Shown here: piece after piece, positions 8,008 to 16,769 of the stretch
How positions within the stretch are numbered: position 1 is the first letter of the stretch
Layout: each line of letters starts with the position of its first letter
DNA from: CAG-492 sp045643465
GTDB taxonomy: Bacteria; Bacillota; Clostridia; TANB77; CAG-508
Direction: 5' to 3'
NCBI GenBank assembly: GCA_045643465.1
Contig: JAZUKV010000021.1
Coordinates: 1-64,000, forward strand
DNA length: 64,000 nt
Made by a program: the position numbers and the translations under genes
The notes under the pieces: model-generated
Seen by the model: the letters and a program-made list of their open reading frames with translations, nothing else
What the model was told of the DNA's origin: nothing
Databases searched by the model: none

Positions 8008-8670
8008 ATGATAGATATTTTAATAGTGGAAGATAATAAAGAAATTTCTACACTACTTAAAGATTTTTTAGCAAAGGAAAATTATATAGTAAGTGTAGCT
8101 GAAAGTGGAGAAAAAGCCTTGTCTCTGTATGAAAAGTACGGAGCAAGGCTAATTCTGCTTGATATAATGCTGCCAGGAATAGATGGGTTTAATGTTTGTT
8201 CAAAAATAAGAGAAAATTCAAATACACCAATTATTATTTTAACAGCTAAAACAAATAAAGAAGATAAATTAAATGGTATTGTTTTAGGTGCAGATGATTA
8301 TATTGAAAAACCAATAGATATAGATATTTTATTAGCTAAAATAAAAGGGATATTTAAAAGAAGATATGATATAGATAAAATAGTAGAAGGTAATTTATTG
8401 TTAAATACTGTTAAACAAACTTTATTAGTGGGTAAAAAAGAATATGAATTAACATCAAAAGAATGTGAATTATTAAAGATTTTAATAGAAAATAAAAATA
8501 CAACATTAAAAAAGGAATATTTATTTAATACGATTTGGGGAAGTGATAGCGAAACAGAATTTCAATCTTTAACAGTACACATAAAATGGTTAAGAGAGAA
8601 AATTGAAAAAAATCCGAAGGAGCCAAAACATATAATAACAGTTTGGGGAGTGGGGTATAGATTTGAATGA
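8008..8670 (+). CDS. OmpR-family response regulator
   Basis: The 220-residue protein has a receiver domain with the acidic pair in ILIVEDNKE, phospho-acceptor Asp52 in LILLDIMLPG, Thr in IILTAKT and Lys in YIEKP. A winged-helix OmpR effector domain follows (~128-220) with LTSKECELLKIL and the closing HIITVWGVGYRFE. It binds DNA once phosphorylated. The stop overlaps the start of the kinase gene by 4 bp (ATGA), so the two are coupled. Position suggests that it controls the transporter upstream. AAGAGGG precedes the ATG. Confidence 0.95.
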   Translation: MIDILIVEDNKEISTLLKDFLAKENYIVSVAESGEKALSLYEKYGARLILLDIMLPGIDGFNVCSKIRENSNTPIIILTAKTNKEDKLNGIVLGADDYIEKPIDIDILLAKIKGIFKRRYDIDKIVEGNLLLNTVKQTLLVGKKEYELTSKECELLKILIENKNTTLKKEYLFNTIWGSDSETEFQSLTVHIKWLREKIEKNPKEPKHIITVWGVGYRFE

Positions 8671-9761
8671 AAAAATTTATAAAATTTATTTTTAAAGTAA
8701 TTATTTTAGAGCTAATAGTAATAGCAATTACAAATTTTATATACATACAAAATTCAAAAAAACAAGAAAATAAAATTACGCGAGAAGAAAAAGATGGACA
8801 AGTTATATATAAAGTAGAATATAATTGTAACAAAGATAATTCTAATATAGTTTTAATTAATTGTTCATTGGGTGCTATTGTAATATTATCAGTAAGTACA
8901 TATATTTATGTAAATAAAAAAATAATAAAACCATTTTCAAATATTAAAGATATTCCATATGAACTTGCAAAAGGAAATTTAAATATTCCATTAAAAGAGC
9001 AAAAAAATAAATATTTTGGCAAATTTACTTGGGGAATGGACATGCTTCGTGAAAATTTGGAAGATAGCAAAAAAAGAGAGCTAAAATATCAAAAAGATAA
9101 AAAAACATTAATATTATCTTTATCACATGATATCAAAACTCCTTTATCTGCAATTAAATTATATTCTAAAGCTTTAAAAGAAAATTTATATAATTCTGAG
9201 GAAAAGAAAAAAGAAGTGGTAGATGGAATTTTAAAAAATACAGAAGAAATAGAACACTATGTGAATGAAATAGTTAAAAATTCTAGAGAAGATTTCTTGG
9301 ATCTTCCAGTAAAAGATGAGAGCTTTTATTTAAAAGAAGTACTTCAAAAAATTGAAGTATATTATGCAGATAAGCTTGAACCACTTCATACAGATTTTTC
9401 AATTGCATATGGTGAAAACTGCTTATTAAAAGGTGACGAAGATAGGATTATAGAAGTAATTCAAAACGTTATTGAAAATGCAATAAAATATGGTGATGGA
9501 AAAAGAATTATAATTAATTGTTCTGAAGAAGAAGATTGTAAATTAATTTCAATATTAAATACAGGATGCAGTTTAAAAAAAGAAGATTTACCACATATTT
9601 TTGATTCTTTTTATAGAGGTAGTAATGCTAAGAAAAAAGAAGGAAGCGGGTTGGGCTTATATATTTGTAAGCAATTAATGCATAAAATGGATGGTGAAAT
9701 TTTTGCTAAAATTAAAGAAGATAATAATTTTGAGGTAACAGTTGTTATAAGGAAATTATAA
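8667..9761 (+). CDS. Membrane sensor histidine kinase
   Basis: The 364-residue kinase has two membrane segments (~8-26 and ~64-84) around a short outside loop of about 35 residues, too small for a normal ligand domain. HAMP-like and dimerisation helices follow with the phospho-acceptor His154 in LSHDIKTPLSAIK, then N-box VIENAIKYGD and G-box GSGLGLYICKQL. A kinase with a tiny loop linked to an ABC exporter often senses through the transporter (established for BceS-type kinases); applying it here is inference. Translational coupling to the regulator is seen. Confidence 0.93.
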   Translation: MKKFIKFIFKVIILELIVIAITNFIYIQNSKKQENKITREEKDGQVIYKVEYNCNKDNSNIVLINCSLGAIVILSVSTYIYVNKKIIKPFSNIKDIPYELAKGNLNIPLKEQKNKYFGKFTWGMDMLRENLEDSKKRELKYQKDKKTLILSLSHDIKTPLSAIKLYSKALKENLYNSEEKKKEVVDGILKNTEEIEHYVNEIVKNSREDFLDLPVKDESFYLKEVLQKIEVYYADKLEPLHTDFSIAYGENCLLKGDEDRIIEVIQNVIENAIKYGDGKRIIINCSEEEDCKLISILNTGCSLKKEDLPHIFDSFYRGSNAKKKEGSGLGLYICKQLMHKMDGEIFAKIKEDNNFEVTVVIRKL

Positions 9762-9785
9762 AATATTACTGATGAGGAGGTATTC

Positions 9786-10856
9786 TTGAAGACTTATAAT
9801 ATAAATGATTATGGATATAAAGAAAAAAATTTAAGAGAGCTAGAAAATGGACAGCTAGTAGCAAGAATAATAAGCACACATAAGGAGAGATACGAAATTG
9901 TTTGTAATAATGGTCAAGGTTATGCAAAAATAAAAAGAGGCTGTTATTATGATAATCCAAATAGTATTTATCCAACTACAGGGGATTTCGTTATCATTGA
10001 ATGGAATGAAACCGGAGATAGTATGATAATAGAAACATTAAAAAGGGCAAGCTCTTTTTCAAGGGCTGCTTCAACAAGTGATAGAAATCATGAGTTGCAT
10101 AATCAGCATGAGCAATTAGTTGCATCAAATTTCGATTACGTTTTTATAATGCAATCATTAAATAATAATTTTAATTTACATAGAATAGAGCGATATTTAA
10201 GTTTAGCATGGGAATCTGGAGGAATACCAGTTATAATATTAACCAAAAGTGATTTAGTTGATAATGTTCAGGATTATATAGATGAAGTCCAAAACATAGC
10301 ATTTGGAGTTGATATATATGCGGTTAGCTGTAAAACGAAATATGGATTAGATGATATTAATAAATATTTTGGAGCTGGAAATACAATAGTGTTTTTAGGT
10401 TCATCTGGGGTAGGAAAATCGACACTTGTAAATACTTTGTATGGTGAAGAAATAATGATTACATCAGAAATAAGAGCAAATGATTCAAGGGGAAGACATA
10501 CGACTACTTCAAGAAATTTAATAATGTTACCTAATGGTGCTATGATTATCGATACTCCGGGAATGCGTGAACTTGGAATGTGGAATTCTGATGATGGAAT
10601 TGATAAAACATTTCAAGACATAGATAAATACATAGGTATGTGCAAATTTTCCGATTGTACACATACAAATGAACCTGGTTGCAAGATTCTTGAGGCAATT
10701 GAAAATGGGGAGTTATCTAAAGAGCGATATGATCAATATGTTAAATTAAAAAACGAAGTTAAGTTTAATCTTGATTCAGATTCGTATTTAAAAATGAAGA
10801 AAGAAAAATTTAAAAATATAGCGAAAAATTTGAAAAAAGGTAAGCAAAAATATTAA
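9786..10856 (+). CDS. rsgA: Ribosome small-subunit-dependent GTPase RsgA
   Basis: The 356-residue protein shows the order typical of RsgA: N-terminal OB fold, then a circularly permuted GTPase domain (NKxD-like LTKSD near 156 before G1 GSSGVGKST at ~205 and G3 DTPGMRELG), then a zinc-binding end with Cys286, Cys291, His293 and Cys299. RsgA checks late 30S subunit maturation. The start is TTG at 9786, six bases after GAGGAGG (9774-9780); no ATG fits the N-terminus better. It lies 24 bp after the kinase gene and may share its transcript, but it is a housekeeping gene unrelated to the transporter. Confidence 0.95.
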   Translation: MKTYNINDYGYKEKNLRELENGQLVARIISTHKERYEIVCNNGQGYAKIKRGCYYDNPNSIYPTTGDFVIIEWNETGDSMIIETLKRASSFSRAASTSDRNHELHNQHEQLVASNFDYVFIMQSLNNNFNLHRIERYLSLAWESGGIPVIILTKSDLVDNVQDYIDEVQNIAFGVDIYAVSCKTKYGLDDINKYFGAGNTIVFLGSSGVGKSTLVNTLYGEEIMITSEIRANDSRGRHTTTSRNLIMLPNGAMIIDTPGMRELGMWNSDDGIDKTFQDIDKYIGMCKFSDCTHTNEPGCKILEAIENGELSKERYDQYVKLKNEVKFNLDSDSYLKMKKEKFKNIAKNLKKGKQKY

Positions 10857-10875
10857 AAATATGGAGGAATAATAA

Positions 10876-11706
10876 ATGAAAAAATGTTTAAATTGTTTTA
10901 AATTGATTGCTTTAATTACTATTTTAGGATTATTTACTTTAACAGGTTGTACAAATAATAAAGAGGAAAATAACATATCAAAGGTTAATGAAAATAATAT
11001 AAATCAAAGTGATAATAATAAAATAAATATTAATACTGGAGATACACAAGATGGAAAAGATGGAATATTTGAAATAGAATATAAAGAAGAAACATATATA
11101 ACAAAAAATGATAATGGTGAAGTGGTTTTTGAAAATAAAAGAAATCTACCAATAATTAAAAGTAGTAAACATTCAAATTCAGCAGAAAAAATTCAAAAAT
11201 CATTAACAGAAATTTCAAATAAAAATTGGAATTATATTAAAGAAACATCAGACGAATATAAAGATTCACCAAGTAAAACAGGTATAAATTATATGCTTGG
11301 AACATCTGTATTTGGAAAAAATTATATATCATTTATGGCAAATCAATCTGGAAGCTTTGGTGGTACATCTTGGTCAGCAGAAGAATTATATACTTATGAT
11401 ATAGAGACAGGTGAGTTATTAAATATTAATTCATTTGCAAAAGATGAAAAAGAATTTAAAGAATTCTTAACGAAAAAGGTCAAAGAATATGTAAAAGAAA
11501 ATTTTGATGAAAGTGCATTGTCAGGTTTAGATTCTAAGGTTAAAGATATAATTGAAAAAAGTGGAAATTATGGAATGCAATATGGAAGTTTTAGCATAAT
11601 TTTACCTAAATATTCAATTGGTGCAGGTGCAGATGGAGTTAGAGTTGTTGAAATTTCAAAAGATGAAATTAATTCTTATTTGAAGGATAGATATCAAATT
11701 AATTAA
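10876..11706 (+). CDS. Lipoprotein with DUF3298-like domain
   Basis: The 276-residue protein has a lipoprotein signal with lipobox LTGC (Cys25), a low-complexity Asn/Glu linker and a C-terminal domain (~70-276). Its YNIETGE-like turn (YDIETGELLNINSF) and the aromatic, Gly-rich stretch before it match the DUF3298/RsiV-type periplasmic fold. In RsiV this fold binds lysozyme; no sigma-factor gene is adjacent, so an anti-sigma role is not supported. GGAGGAA lies before the ATG and the gene starts 19 bp after rsgA. Confidence 0.8.
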   Translation: MKKCLNCFKLIALITILGLFTLTGCTNNKEENNISKVNENNINQSDNNKININTGDTQDGKDGIFEIEYKEETYITKNDNGEVVFENKRNLPIIKSSKHSNSAEKIQKSLTEISNKNWNYIKETSDEYKDSPSKTGINYMLGTSVFGKNYISFMANQSGSFGGTSWSAEELYTYDIETGELLNINSFAKDEKEFKEFLTKKVKEYVKENFDESALSGLDSKVKDIIEKSGNYGMQYGSFSIILPKYSIGAGADGVRVVEISKDEINSYLKDRYQIN

Positions 11707-11776
11707 GAAAATAGAATTATATTAGCATAGATTAAGAAAATTTGTAGAATAGATTTTTATAAGGGAGATAATTAAT

Positions 11777-12211
11777 ATGAAAAAGATATATTTATGGGAA
11801 CCTTGGTTTTTCTTGTTCTTTGGATTATTTCATATGCATAGAATATGGGCATTAGTAGATAGAGAATCTTATGCATCATTTTGGATGCGAATTTTAAATA
11901 ATAAAGGATTACTGTATTTTTTGATTATGGGAGTTCTTGGTTTTTTATGTATTATTGGAATTATCACATTTATAAAGAATAGAAAGCAAAACTATTGGTG
12001 GAGATGGATTTATGTTTTTGGTGGTATTTATGTGTTATTTGATTTATTTGCAATTGCAATTGGCATAAAGTTTTGGAGTCAATTATTACAGTGGATGTTT
12101 GATACATCTTCAGTTTATTGGAATGTTTGTTGGTCATTTTTTATAGCTCTTGGTGGAAGTGTATTTGCATTAGGACTATATTTGTTGAAAAAACAGCGAA
12201 AAGTTAGTTAA
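11777..12211 (+). CDS. Small four-helix membrane protein
   Basis: The 144-residue protein is almost entirely hydrophobic with about four membrane segments (~8-26, 45-66, 76-97, 115-137) and a basic C-terminus ending KKQRKVS. It is rich in Trp (WEPWFFLFF, WWRWIY). I do not recognise the family. The start has AAGGGAG at normal spacing. The gap behind it (12212-12390) carries the promoter and leader of the next gene and no terminator that I can see. Confidence 0.75.
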   Translation: MKKIYLWEPWFFLFFGLFHMHRIWALVDRESYASFWMRILNNKGLLYFLIMGVLGFLCIIGIITFIKNRKQNYWWRWIYVFGGIYVLFDLFAIAIGIKFWSQLLQWMFDTSSVYWNVCWSFFIALGGSVFALGLYLLKKQRKVS

Positions 12212-12269
12212 TAAAATTTGAAAATACTTAATGTATGAATTGCGATTTAGCACTTAAAATGTTATAAAA

Positions 12270-12330
12270 TTGACATGTTTACATAAGCATGATATACTTA
12301 GAATGTCAGTTTATCCTCATGAAGGATAAA
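12270..12330 (+). promoter_or_regulatory. Promoter and leader hairpin of the 163-aa orphan gene
   Basis: TTGACA 12270-12275 and TATACT 12293-12298 are 17 bp apart. The leader contains a hairpin TTTATCC/GGATAAA (12310-12330). The spacer contains TTTACATAA, as does the spacer of the promoter at 4107, so both orphan genes may answer to the same regulator. Confidence 0.7.
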
Positions 12331-12390
12331 GTCTATTAAGTTAAATCTTGGTAGGCAGAAAATATTTTTATTAAGAAAGAGGTTGTTTAT

Positions 12391-12882
12391 ATGCTGAATA
12401 GCAGTATAACCGAGCAAAACCTTCCATTTAATTATCTGGGAGAATTACAAATGCCATGTGAAAATGGTTCATTCTTAGAAGAGGATTATTGGAAAACGAA
12501 CATTCAAAAAAAAATTAATGAATTTAGCAAGGATTTTAGCGAGAAAATTAACAATAACGTTCTTGAAGAAATTCGGTCAAATACTTTTATTGTTAATATT
12601 AGTGTATTTGACGATAATGAAGATGACGATATCCAATATATAGAAGAGCTGTGCGAATTTGACAAAGTACTAAATAGACGAATAGAGCAAATATATATGG
12701 ATAGACGAAGCATGCTAAAAATACAAGGAATATTGGAAGAGCATAACGCAAGATATTTATTTGAAGAAGATTACGGAATAAGGCCAGCAATGGAAGAAAT
12801 TTTAGAATGTTGTAATCAAATAGTGAAGTCATATAATGAATTAGAAGATTTTCTTTATGAATTACACAATAATATGTTTTAA
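12391..12882 (+). CDS. 163-aa acidic orphan protein
   Basis: The product is a soluble, strongly acidic, mostly helical protein without signal peptide. Two clusters of Asp/Glu (SVFDDNEDDDIQ near 71-82 and the C-terminal half) flank helices with Leu/Ile spacing. No domain is recognised. It has its own strong promoter, a leader hairpin, AGAGG before the ATG and a terminator, so it is monocistronic. Negative charge and small size would fit a nucleic-acid mimic, but nothing in the sequence proves that. Confidence 0.7.
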   Translation: MLNSSITEQNLPFNYLGELQMPCENGSFLEEDYWKTNIQKKINEFSKDFSEKINNNVLEEIRSNTFIVNISVFDDNEDDDIQYIEELCEFDKVLNRRIEQIYMDRRSMLKIQGILEEHNARYLFEEDYGIRPAMEEILECCNQIVKSYNELEDFLYELHNNMF

Positions 12883-12890
12883 TGAATTGA

Positions 12891-12922
12891 GCAGGTATAC
12901 CTTAAAGGTATATCTGCTTTTT
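12891..12922 (+). terminator. Terminator of the 163-aa gene
   Basis: GCAGGTATACC pairs with GGTATATCTGC (one G-T type mismatch) and is followed by a T run. Confidence 0.85.
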
Positions 12923-13018
12923 CTATATGTATACTTGAGTTAAAGTTGTATGTTCAAAAGAAAATGAAAAGATAAATTCTAAAAGATAAAGCTGATGCAG
13001 AATGTGATAAGAAGTATG

Positions 13019-13058
13019 TAAAAAGCAAAAATTTTATTGCAAAGTTTTTGCTCTTTTT
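13019..13058 (+). terminator. Terminator-like hairpin before the kinase cassette
   Basis: AGCAAAAA pairs with TTTTTGCT around a 13-base loop, and TCTTTTT follows. The stretch 12923-13018 before it has no gene that I can support. Confidence 0.6.
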
Positions 13059-13105
13059 ATATAATTAAATCAAATTAAGAGATATAGCAATTGAGAGGTA
13101 ATAAG

Positions 13106-13750
13106 ATGTTTCCTAAAGAAATTGAAGAAATAGTAAAAAATATAAAATATACTATTGATAATGTAGGACGTAGTGAAGATGAAGTGTATATTTTTGAGGA
13201 TAAGTATATATTAAAAATCTCAAAAGACCCAAACAGATTAATTGACGAAAAAAATCGAATAGATTTTTTATGCAAATGTAATATTCCTGGTAGTAAAAGT
13301 ATTTGCTATTTGGAGGAAAATGGCAAATGTTATTATTTGAGAACATATATAAAAGGTTATAGTTTGATTCATAGTAGATTTATAGATAATCCAGAGCTAT
13401 TAGTTGATGTTTTAGTAAATATAGTTAGAATACTTAGAAACTTAGATAAGTATAATTGTCCATTTAAATCAAAAGATAATATAGGAAATGATTTTGTACA
13501 CGGAGATCTATGTTTGCCTAATATTTATGTTAATGAGAATAACAATTTTATAGGATTTATTGATTTAGATAATTCTGGGTTAGGAGATAAATGGTATGAT
13601 TATTCATGGCTGTTATGGAGTTTAGAGTATAATTTAAAAACGAAAAAATATAATAAAGTTTTGTTGGAAAAATTACAACTAACATATAATAAAGAAAAGT
13701 ATGAAAAATATATATCTGAAGATTATATAAAAAAATTAAAGCAAAAGTAA
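13106..13750 (+). CDS. APH-family small-molecule kinase-like protein (short)
   Basis: The 214-residue protein has the aminoglycoside phosphotransferase fold. A lysine sits in the N-lobe strand YILKISK, the catalytic loop is VHGDLCLPN (His132, Asp134, Asn139) and the metal site is FIDLDNSGLGD (Asp153). The lid and C-terminal helices are shorter than in true APH(3') enzymes (~260 residues), so the substrate may differ; many such proteins phosphorylate sugars, choline or toxins. The frame is open to 13091 but GAGAGG (13093-13098) places the start at the ATG 13106. It heads a three-gene cassette with small gaps (19 and 43 bp). Resistance function is not demonstrated by sequence. Confidence 0.8.
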   Translation: MFPKEIEEIVKNIKYTIDNVGRSEDEVYIFEDKYILKISKDPNRLIDEKNRIDFLCKCNIPGSKSICYLEENGKCYYLRTYIKGYSLIHSRFIDNPELLVDVLVNIVRILRNLDKYNCPFKSKDNIGNDFVHGDLCLPNIYVNENNNFIGFIDLDNSGLGDKWYDYSWLLWSLEYNLKTKKYNKVLLEKLQLTYNKEKYEKYISEDYIKKLKQK

Positions 13751-13769
13751 AGGAATTGGTAAAATATAT

Positions 13770-14555
13770 ATGGAAGAAACATTATTAAGTTATTATAGAA
13801 ATAATTCAGTGGACGGGATTGATGAGATTGAAAGAAATATAACTGGAAAGCCAACTGTAGTCGATTCTCCAGTTATAGAAGGATGCATAATTAATAATAC
13901 AATTATGTCTGGATGTGCATCGATGATTGTAGATAAAGACACAGTTGAAATGTTATTAGATAATTATGATAAATCTGAAATGGATAAATCAAAGCTAACT
14001 AATATGCTAACGTTAATTAATGTTATTGTTCAAGAGTATTTTTATTCAGAAAATGAAGAGAAAGGTGATAGAGCTAAAGAATATAGATCATCACTTGTTA
14101 AAGACAAAGATGGAATGATAATAGGAACAAAATTATCTTCTTTAAAAGGAAAAAATGTAGCAAAATGTAGTGAAAAGTCTGTAGCAGCATATATCATTTT
14201 GAATACGTTGTTTAGAAAAGGAGAGCTTTCAAGAAAACCATCATTATTATTAACAAAATTGGGACTAAAAAATTCTAAACAAGAGCCTCATGCATGTATA
14301 TTATTAGATAAGGACACAGATAATTATCCAACAAAACATCTTTTATTTGATATTGAAAATCCAAATAAAATAATAAATAGTGAAGGAAAAAGTAGTTATA
14401 TTATAGGATTATACTGTTTAACAGATGAGCAATATAAAGATTTAGTAATGGGCCGTCAATGTTCTCCTAAGCATTTAATGGAAGAAGTATCTAATAATAA
14501 AATCGTTGGAGAAACAAGAATATATGGAGAAGATTCAATACAAAAAGATCTATAA
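13770..14555 (+). CDS. Transglutaminase/cysteine-protease-like protein, cassette gene 2
   Basis: The 261-residue soluble protein is not a family I can name. A Cys followed by a helix (KCSEKSVAAYIILN, Cys133), a His in a strand (EPHACILLD, His174) and an Asp in the next strand (HLLFDIENP, Asp194) follow the order and spacing of the transglutaminase-like Cys-His-Asp triad. Such folds act as amidases, peptidases or acyl transferases. There is no signal peptide. The gene lies 19 bp behind the APH-like gene with AAAGGA as ribosome site. The triad is my reading of the pattern and needs a structure model. Confidence 0.65.
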   Translation: MEETLLSYYRNNSVDGIDEIERNITGKPTVVDSPVIEGCIINNTIMSGCASMIVDKDTVEMLLDNYDKSEMDKSKLTNMLTLINVIVQEYFYSENEEKGDRAKEYRSSLVKDKDGMIIGTKLSSLKGKNVAKCSEKSVAAYIILNTLFRKGELSRKPSLLLTKLGLKNSKQEPHACILLDKDTDNYPTKHLLFDIENPNKIINSEGKSSYIIGLYCLTDEQYKDLVMGRQCSPKHLMEEVSNNKIVGETRIYGEDSIQKDL

Positions 14556-14598
14556 AAGATAAAATTAATGGATTTATCAATGAAAATGAGGTGTAGTA

Positions 14599-15303
14599 AT
14601 GATTAAAGAAGTAAAAAATATTGTATTTTCTTATATGGGTGATTTGGTATTAGATGAAGAAACAAAAGAAAGAAGTATGCAAAATTGGGAGATACTAAAA
14701 AAAGAATCTTCATTATTACAAGAAAGTAATATTTTAATAGTAGATGATTTGAATAGTATAGATAAAGATTATTATATTACTTTAAAAAGTTGTAAATTTT
14801 CTTACGCAATGTATTGTAAAAAACATACAGACACTGATATACATTGTATTTTTTCGGGTGCATATATAAGAACTGATGAAGATGATGTTATGTATGTTTT
14901 AAGTAAGTATTATGATGAAAAAGAATTTGCAAATGTAAACTTGGTTGGTGGAATGGCAGATGAAAGTGATGTTATTAATAATGAATATAGTAGCATTAAT
15001 AATTTAAAAAGAGAATTTAAAGAAGAATTAGGATTTGAATTAGATGATGAGTTTATTATTAACTTAAAATATATAAAAATTCCATCTGAAAGAGAAAATA
15101 CATTTAGATATGTTATTGGTATGATATATGAAGTTAGAACTTCATTAACTAAGGAACAAATTCAAGACAAGTTTCAAAAATGTAAGAATGATGGTGAAAT
15201 AACTAGTTTAATATTTTTCAATAGAAATAATTTCCATAATATATATAATTATGAACATAAAGTAGAATATTTGCCAGAATTGCTAGAAAAAACATTTATA
15301 TAA
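14599..15303 (+). CDS. Nudix-like hydrolase, cassette gene 3
   Basis: The 234-residue protein contains REFKEELGF, the core REUxEExGU of a Nudix box, with a Gly pair upstream (NLVGGMADES). The spacing between that Gly and the Arg is several residues longer than the standard motif, so the loop is expanded. Nudix enzymes cleave a phosphate from nucleoside diphosphate derivatives. The N-terminal ~95 residues are an extra domain of unknown type. A terminator follows, closing the cassette. Together with a kinase-like and a Cys-His-Asp protein this suggests a small biosynthetic or modification pathway (inference). Confidence 0.7.
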   Translation: MIKEVKNIVFSYMGDLVLDEETKERSMQNWEILKKESSLLQESNILIVDDLNSIDKDYYITLKSCKFSYAMYCKKHTDTDIHCIFSGAYIRTDEDDVMYVLSKYYDEKEFANVNLVGGMADESDVINNEYSSINNLKREFKEELGFELDDEFIINLKYIKIPSERENTFRYVIGMIYEVRTSLTKEQIQDKFQKCKNDGEITSLIFFNRNNFHNIYNYEHKVEYLPELLEKTFI

Positions 15304-15307
15304 ATTA

Positions 15308-15349
15308 TAAAGATGTAAACAAAATAATGAATTTTTGTTTACATCTTTT
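15308..15349 (+). terminator. Terminator of the cassette
   Basis: AAAGATGTAAACAAA pairs with TTTGTTTACATCTTT around a short AT loop; the T run is short. Confidence 0.85.
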
Positions 15350-15396
15350 ATAATTATATAAGAAATAAAAAGATTAACATAAAATTGAAATTTTAG

Positions 15397-15447
15397 TTGA
15401 CAATTATTAAAAAAAGTAGTATTATTATAAATAATAACACTTGTTAT
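15397..15447 (+). promoter_or_regulatory. tetR promoter with palindromic operator candidate
   Basis: TTGACA 15397-15402 and TATTAT 15420-15425 are 17 bp apart. Directly downstream ATAACA-CT-TGTTAT (15434-15447) is a palindrome placed to block transcription, as expected of an autoregulating TetR protein. Confidence 0.7.
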
Positions 15448-15485
15448 ATAACGCTTGATATATAATAAGAAAGGAGGAAGATGAG

Positions 15486-16052
15486 ATGCCACCTGTAGCA
15501 AAGGTATCAAAAGAGATGATACTAAAAGTTGGATTAGAAATTATAAAAAAAGAAGGCATAGAAAGTTTAAATGTTAGAAAACTTGCAAAAAATTTAAACT
15601 GTTCAACTCAACCAATAATGTATCATTATAAAAATATGAATTTATTAAAAGAAGATTTATATAAAATAACAGAAAATTATCATGGAGAGTTTTTAATGAA
15701 GCAAAATGAAAATGTTAATCCTTTATTAAATATAGGAATCCAATATATTAATTTTGCTGTTAAAGAAAGTAACTTATTCAAATTTATTTTTCAAAGTGAT
15801 AAATTCTCAAATTTTGATTTTAAAGATTTAATTAGTAATAATGAAAATGATATAAGCTTTATATTTGAAATCATAGAAAAAGAAGTGGGAATTACAAAAG
15901 AGCAAGCAAGAGAAACATTTGAAAAATTATTTATTACAGCACATGGACTAGCAAGTTTATATGCAAATAACTCAATGAAATATGATGAGTCATATTGTGA
16001 AAAAATATTACAAGATATTTTTTTAGAATCAATAATGAATATAAAAAAATAA
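15486..16052 (+). CDS. TetR-family transcriptional regulator
   Basis: The 188-residue protein has an N-terminal TetR helix-turn-helix (ILKVGLEIIKKEGIESLNVRKLAKNLNCSTQ, then MYHYKNMNLLKEDLY; given as two pieces of the motif, ~10-55) and a helical ligand domain with a C-terminal region like the TetR_C families. A strong AAAGGAGG lies before the ATG. The next gene, a CPBP protease, starts 12 bp downstream and is probably its target within the same transcript. A palindrome overlaps the transcription start region, so negative autoregulation is likely. Confidence 0.92.
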   Translation: MPPVAKVSKEMILKVGLEIIKKEGIESLNVRKLAKNLNCSTQPIMYHYKNMNLLKEDLYKITENYHGEFLMKQNENVNPLLNIGIQYINFAVKESNLFKFIFQSDKFSNFDFKDLISNNENDISFIFEIIEKEVGITKEQARETFEKLFITAHGLASLYANNSMKYDESYCEKILQDIFLESIMNIKK

Positions 16053-16064
16053 GGAGGAGTAATT

Positions 16065-16691
16065 ATGAATAAAAGTAAAAAAATAATAATCATTTCGTTA
16101 ATATGTATGACGATAGTTTCAATTCTTAGTATTCTTAAGATAAAAAATTTATCAAGTATAACTATAGTACTAGGTATAGTTATGTATTTTGTTGCTAAGA
16201 AAAACAATGAATCAGAGAATTTATTAAGTTTTAAAGGAATACCAAAAGCATTAAAAAGTATAAAGGTTATTATACTAATTTTAATGCCGACTGTAGCAAA
16301 TATAATTTGCTCTGCATTAGCTAATGCATATTTACCTGAATTTAATGAGCACTTAGTATCTCGTATTGATTTTCTTAGTATAGATAAGTTAATAATTTTA
16401 ATTATTGAATTATTAATAGCTGCGTTAGGTGAAGAAATTGCTTGGAGAGGATTTTATCAAAATCAGTCAACAAAATATCTAAAATTTGTGCCATCATTAA
16501 TAATTACATCTGTATTATTTGGATTATGCCATATATCAGATGGTTCAATGATAGTTGTATTATATGATTTGGCCTTTATAGCAATTAATTCAATTTTCTA
16601 TGGATTAGTATTTAAGAAAACAAATAATGTTTATGTGTGTACAATATCACATTTTTTAGCAAATGTAGTTAGTATATTAATGTTAATTTAA
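16065..16691 (+). CDS. CPBP-family intramembrane metalloprotease
   Basis: The 208-residue membrane protein carries the CPBP/Abi motifs in order: GEEIAWRGFY (the EExxxR motif, ~123), a His in FGLCHISD (~155) and HFLANV (~196). Six or more hydrophobic segments surround them. Family members cleave prenylated or signal-peptide substrates and often sit with bacteriocin or immunity genes. Here the partner is a TetR regulator. The ribosome site is AAGGAGGAG. The substrate is unknown. Confidence 0.9.
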   Translation: MNKSKKIIIISLICMTIVSILSILKIKNLSSITIVLGIVMYFVAKKNNESENLLSFKGIPKALKSIKVIILILMPTVANIICSALANAYLPEFNEHLVSRIDFLSIDKLIILIIELLIAALGEEIAWRGFYQNQSTKYLKFVPSLIITSVLFGLCHISDGSMIVVLYDLAFIAINSIFYGLVFKKTNNVYVCTISHFLANVVSILMLI

Positions 16692-16769
16692 TTAAAGAAG
16701 ATAAAAATTTACTATGTTTATTAAATATATAGCTAAAGATGGATGAATATTGAGAAAGGAATAAAAGAT

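Noticed and set aside
12504..12832. Minus-strand frames opposite the 163-aa gene
   Set aside because: They lie fully within a gene that has promoter, ribosome site and terminator, and show only shadow composition.
13106..13750. Aminoglycoside resistance gene
   Set aside because: Fold and catalytic residues fit the APH family, but the protein is too short and too diverged to claim a drug substrate.
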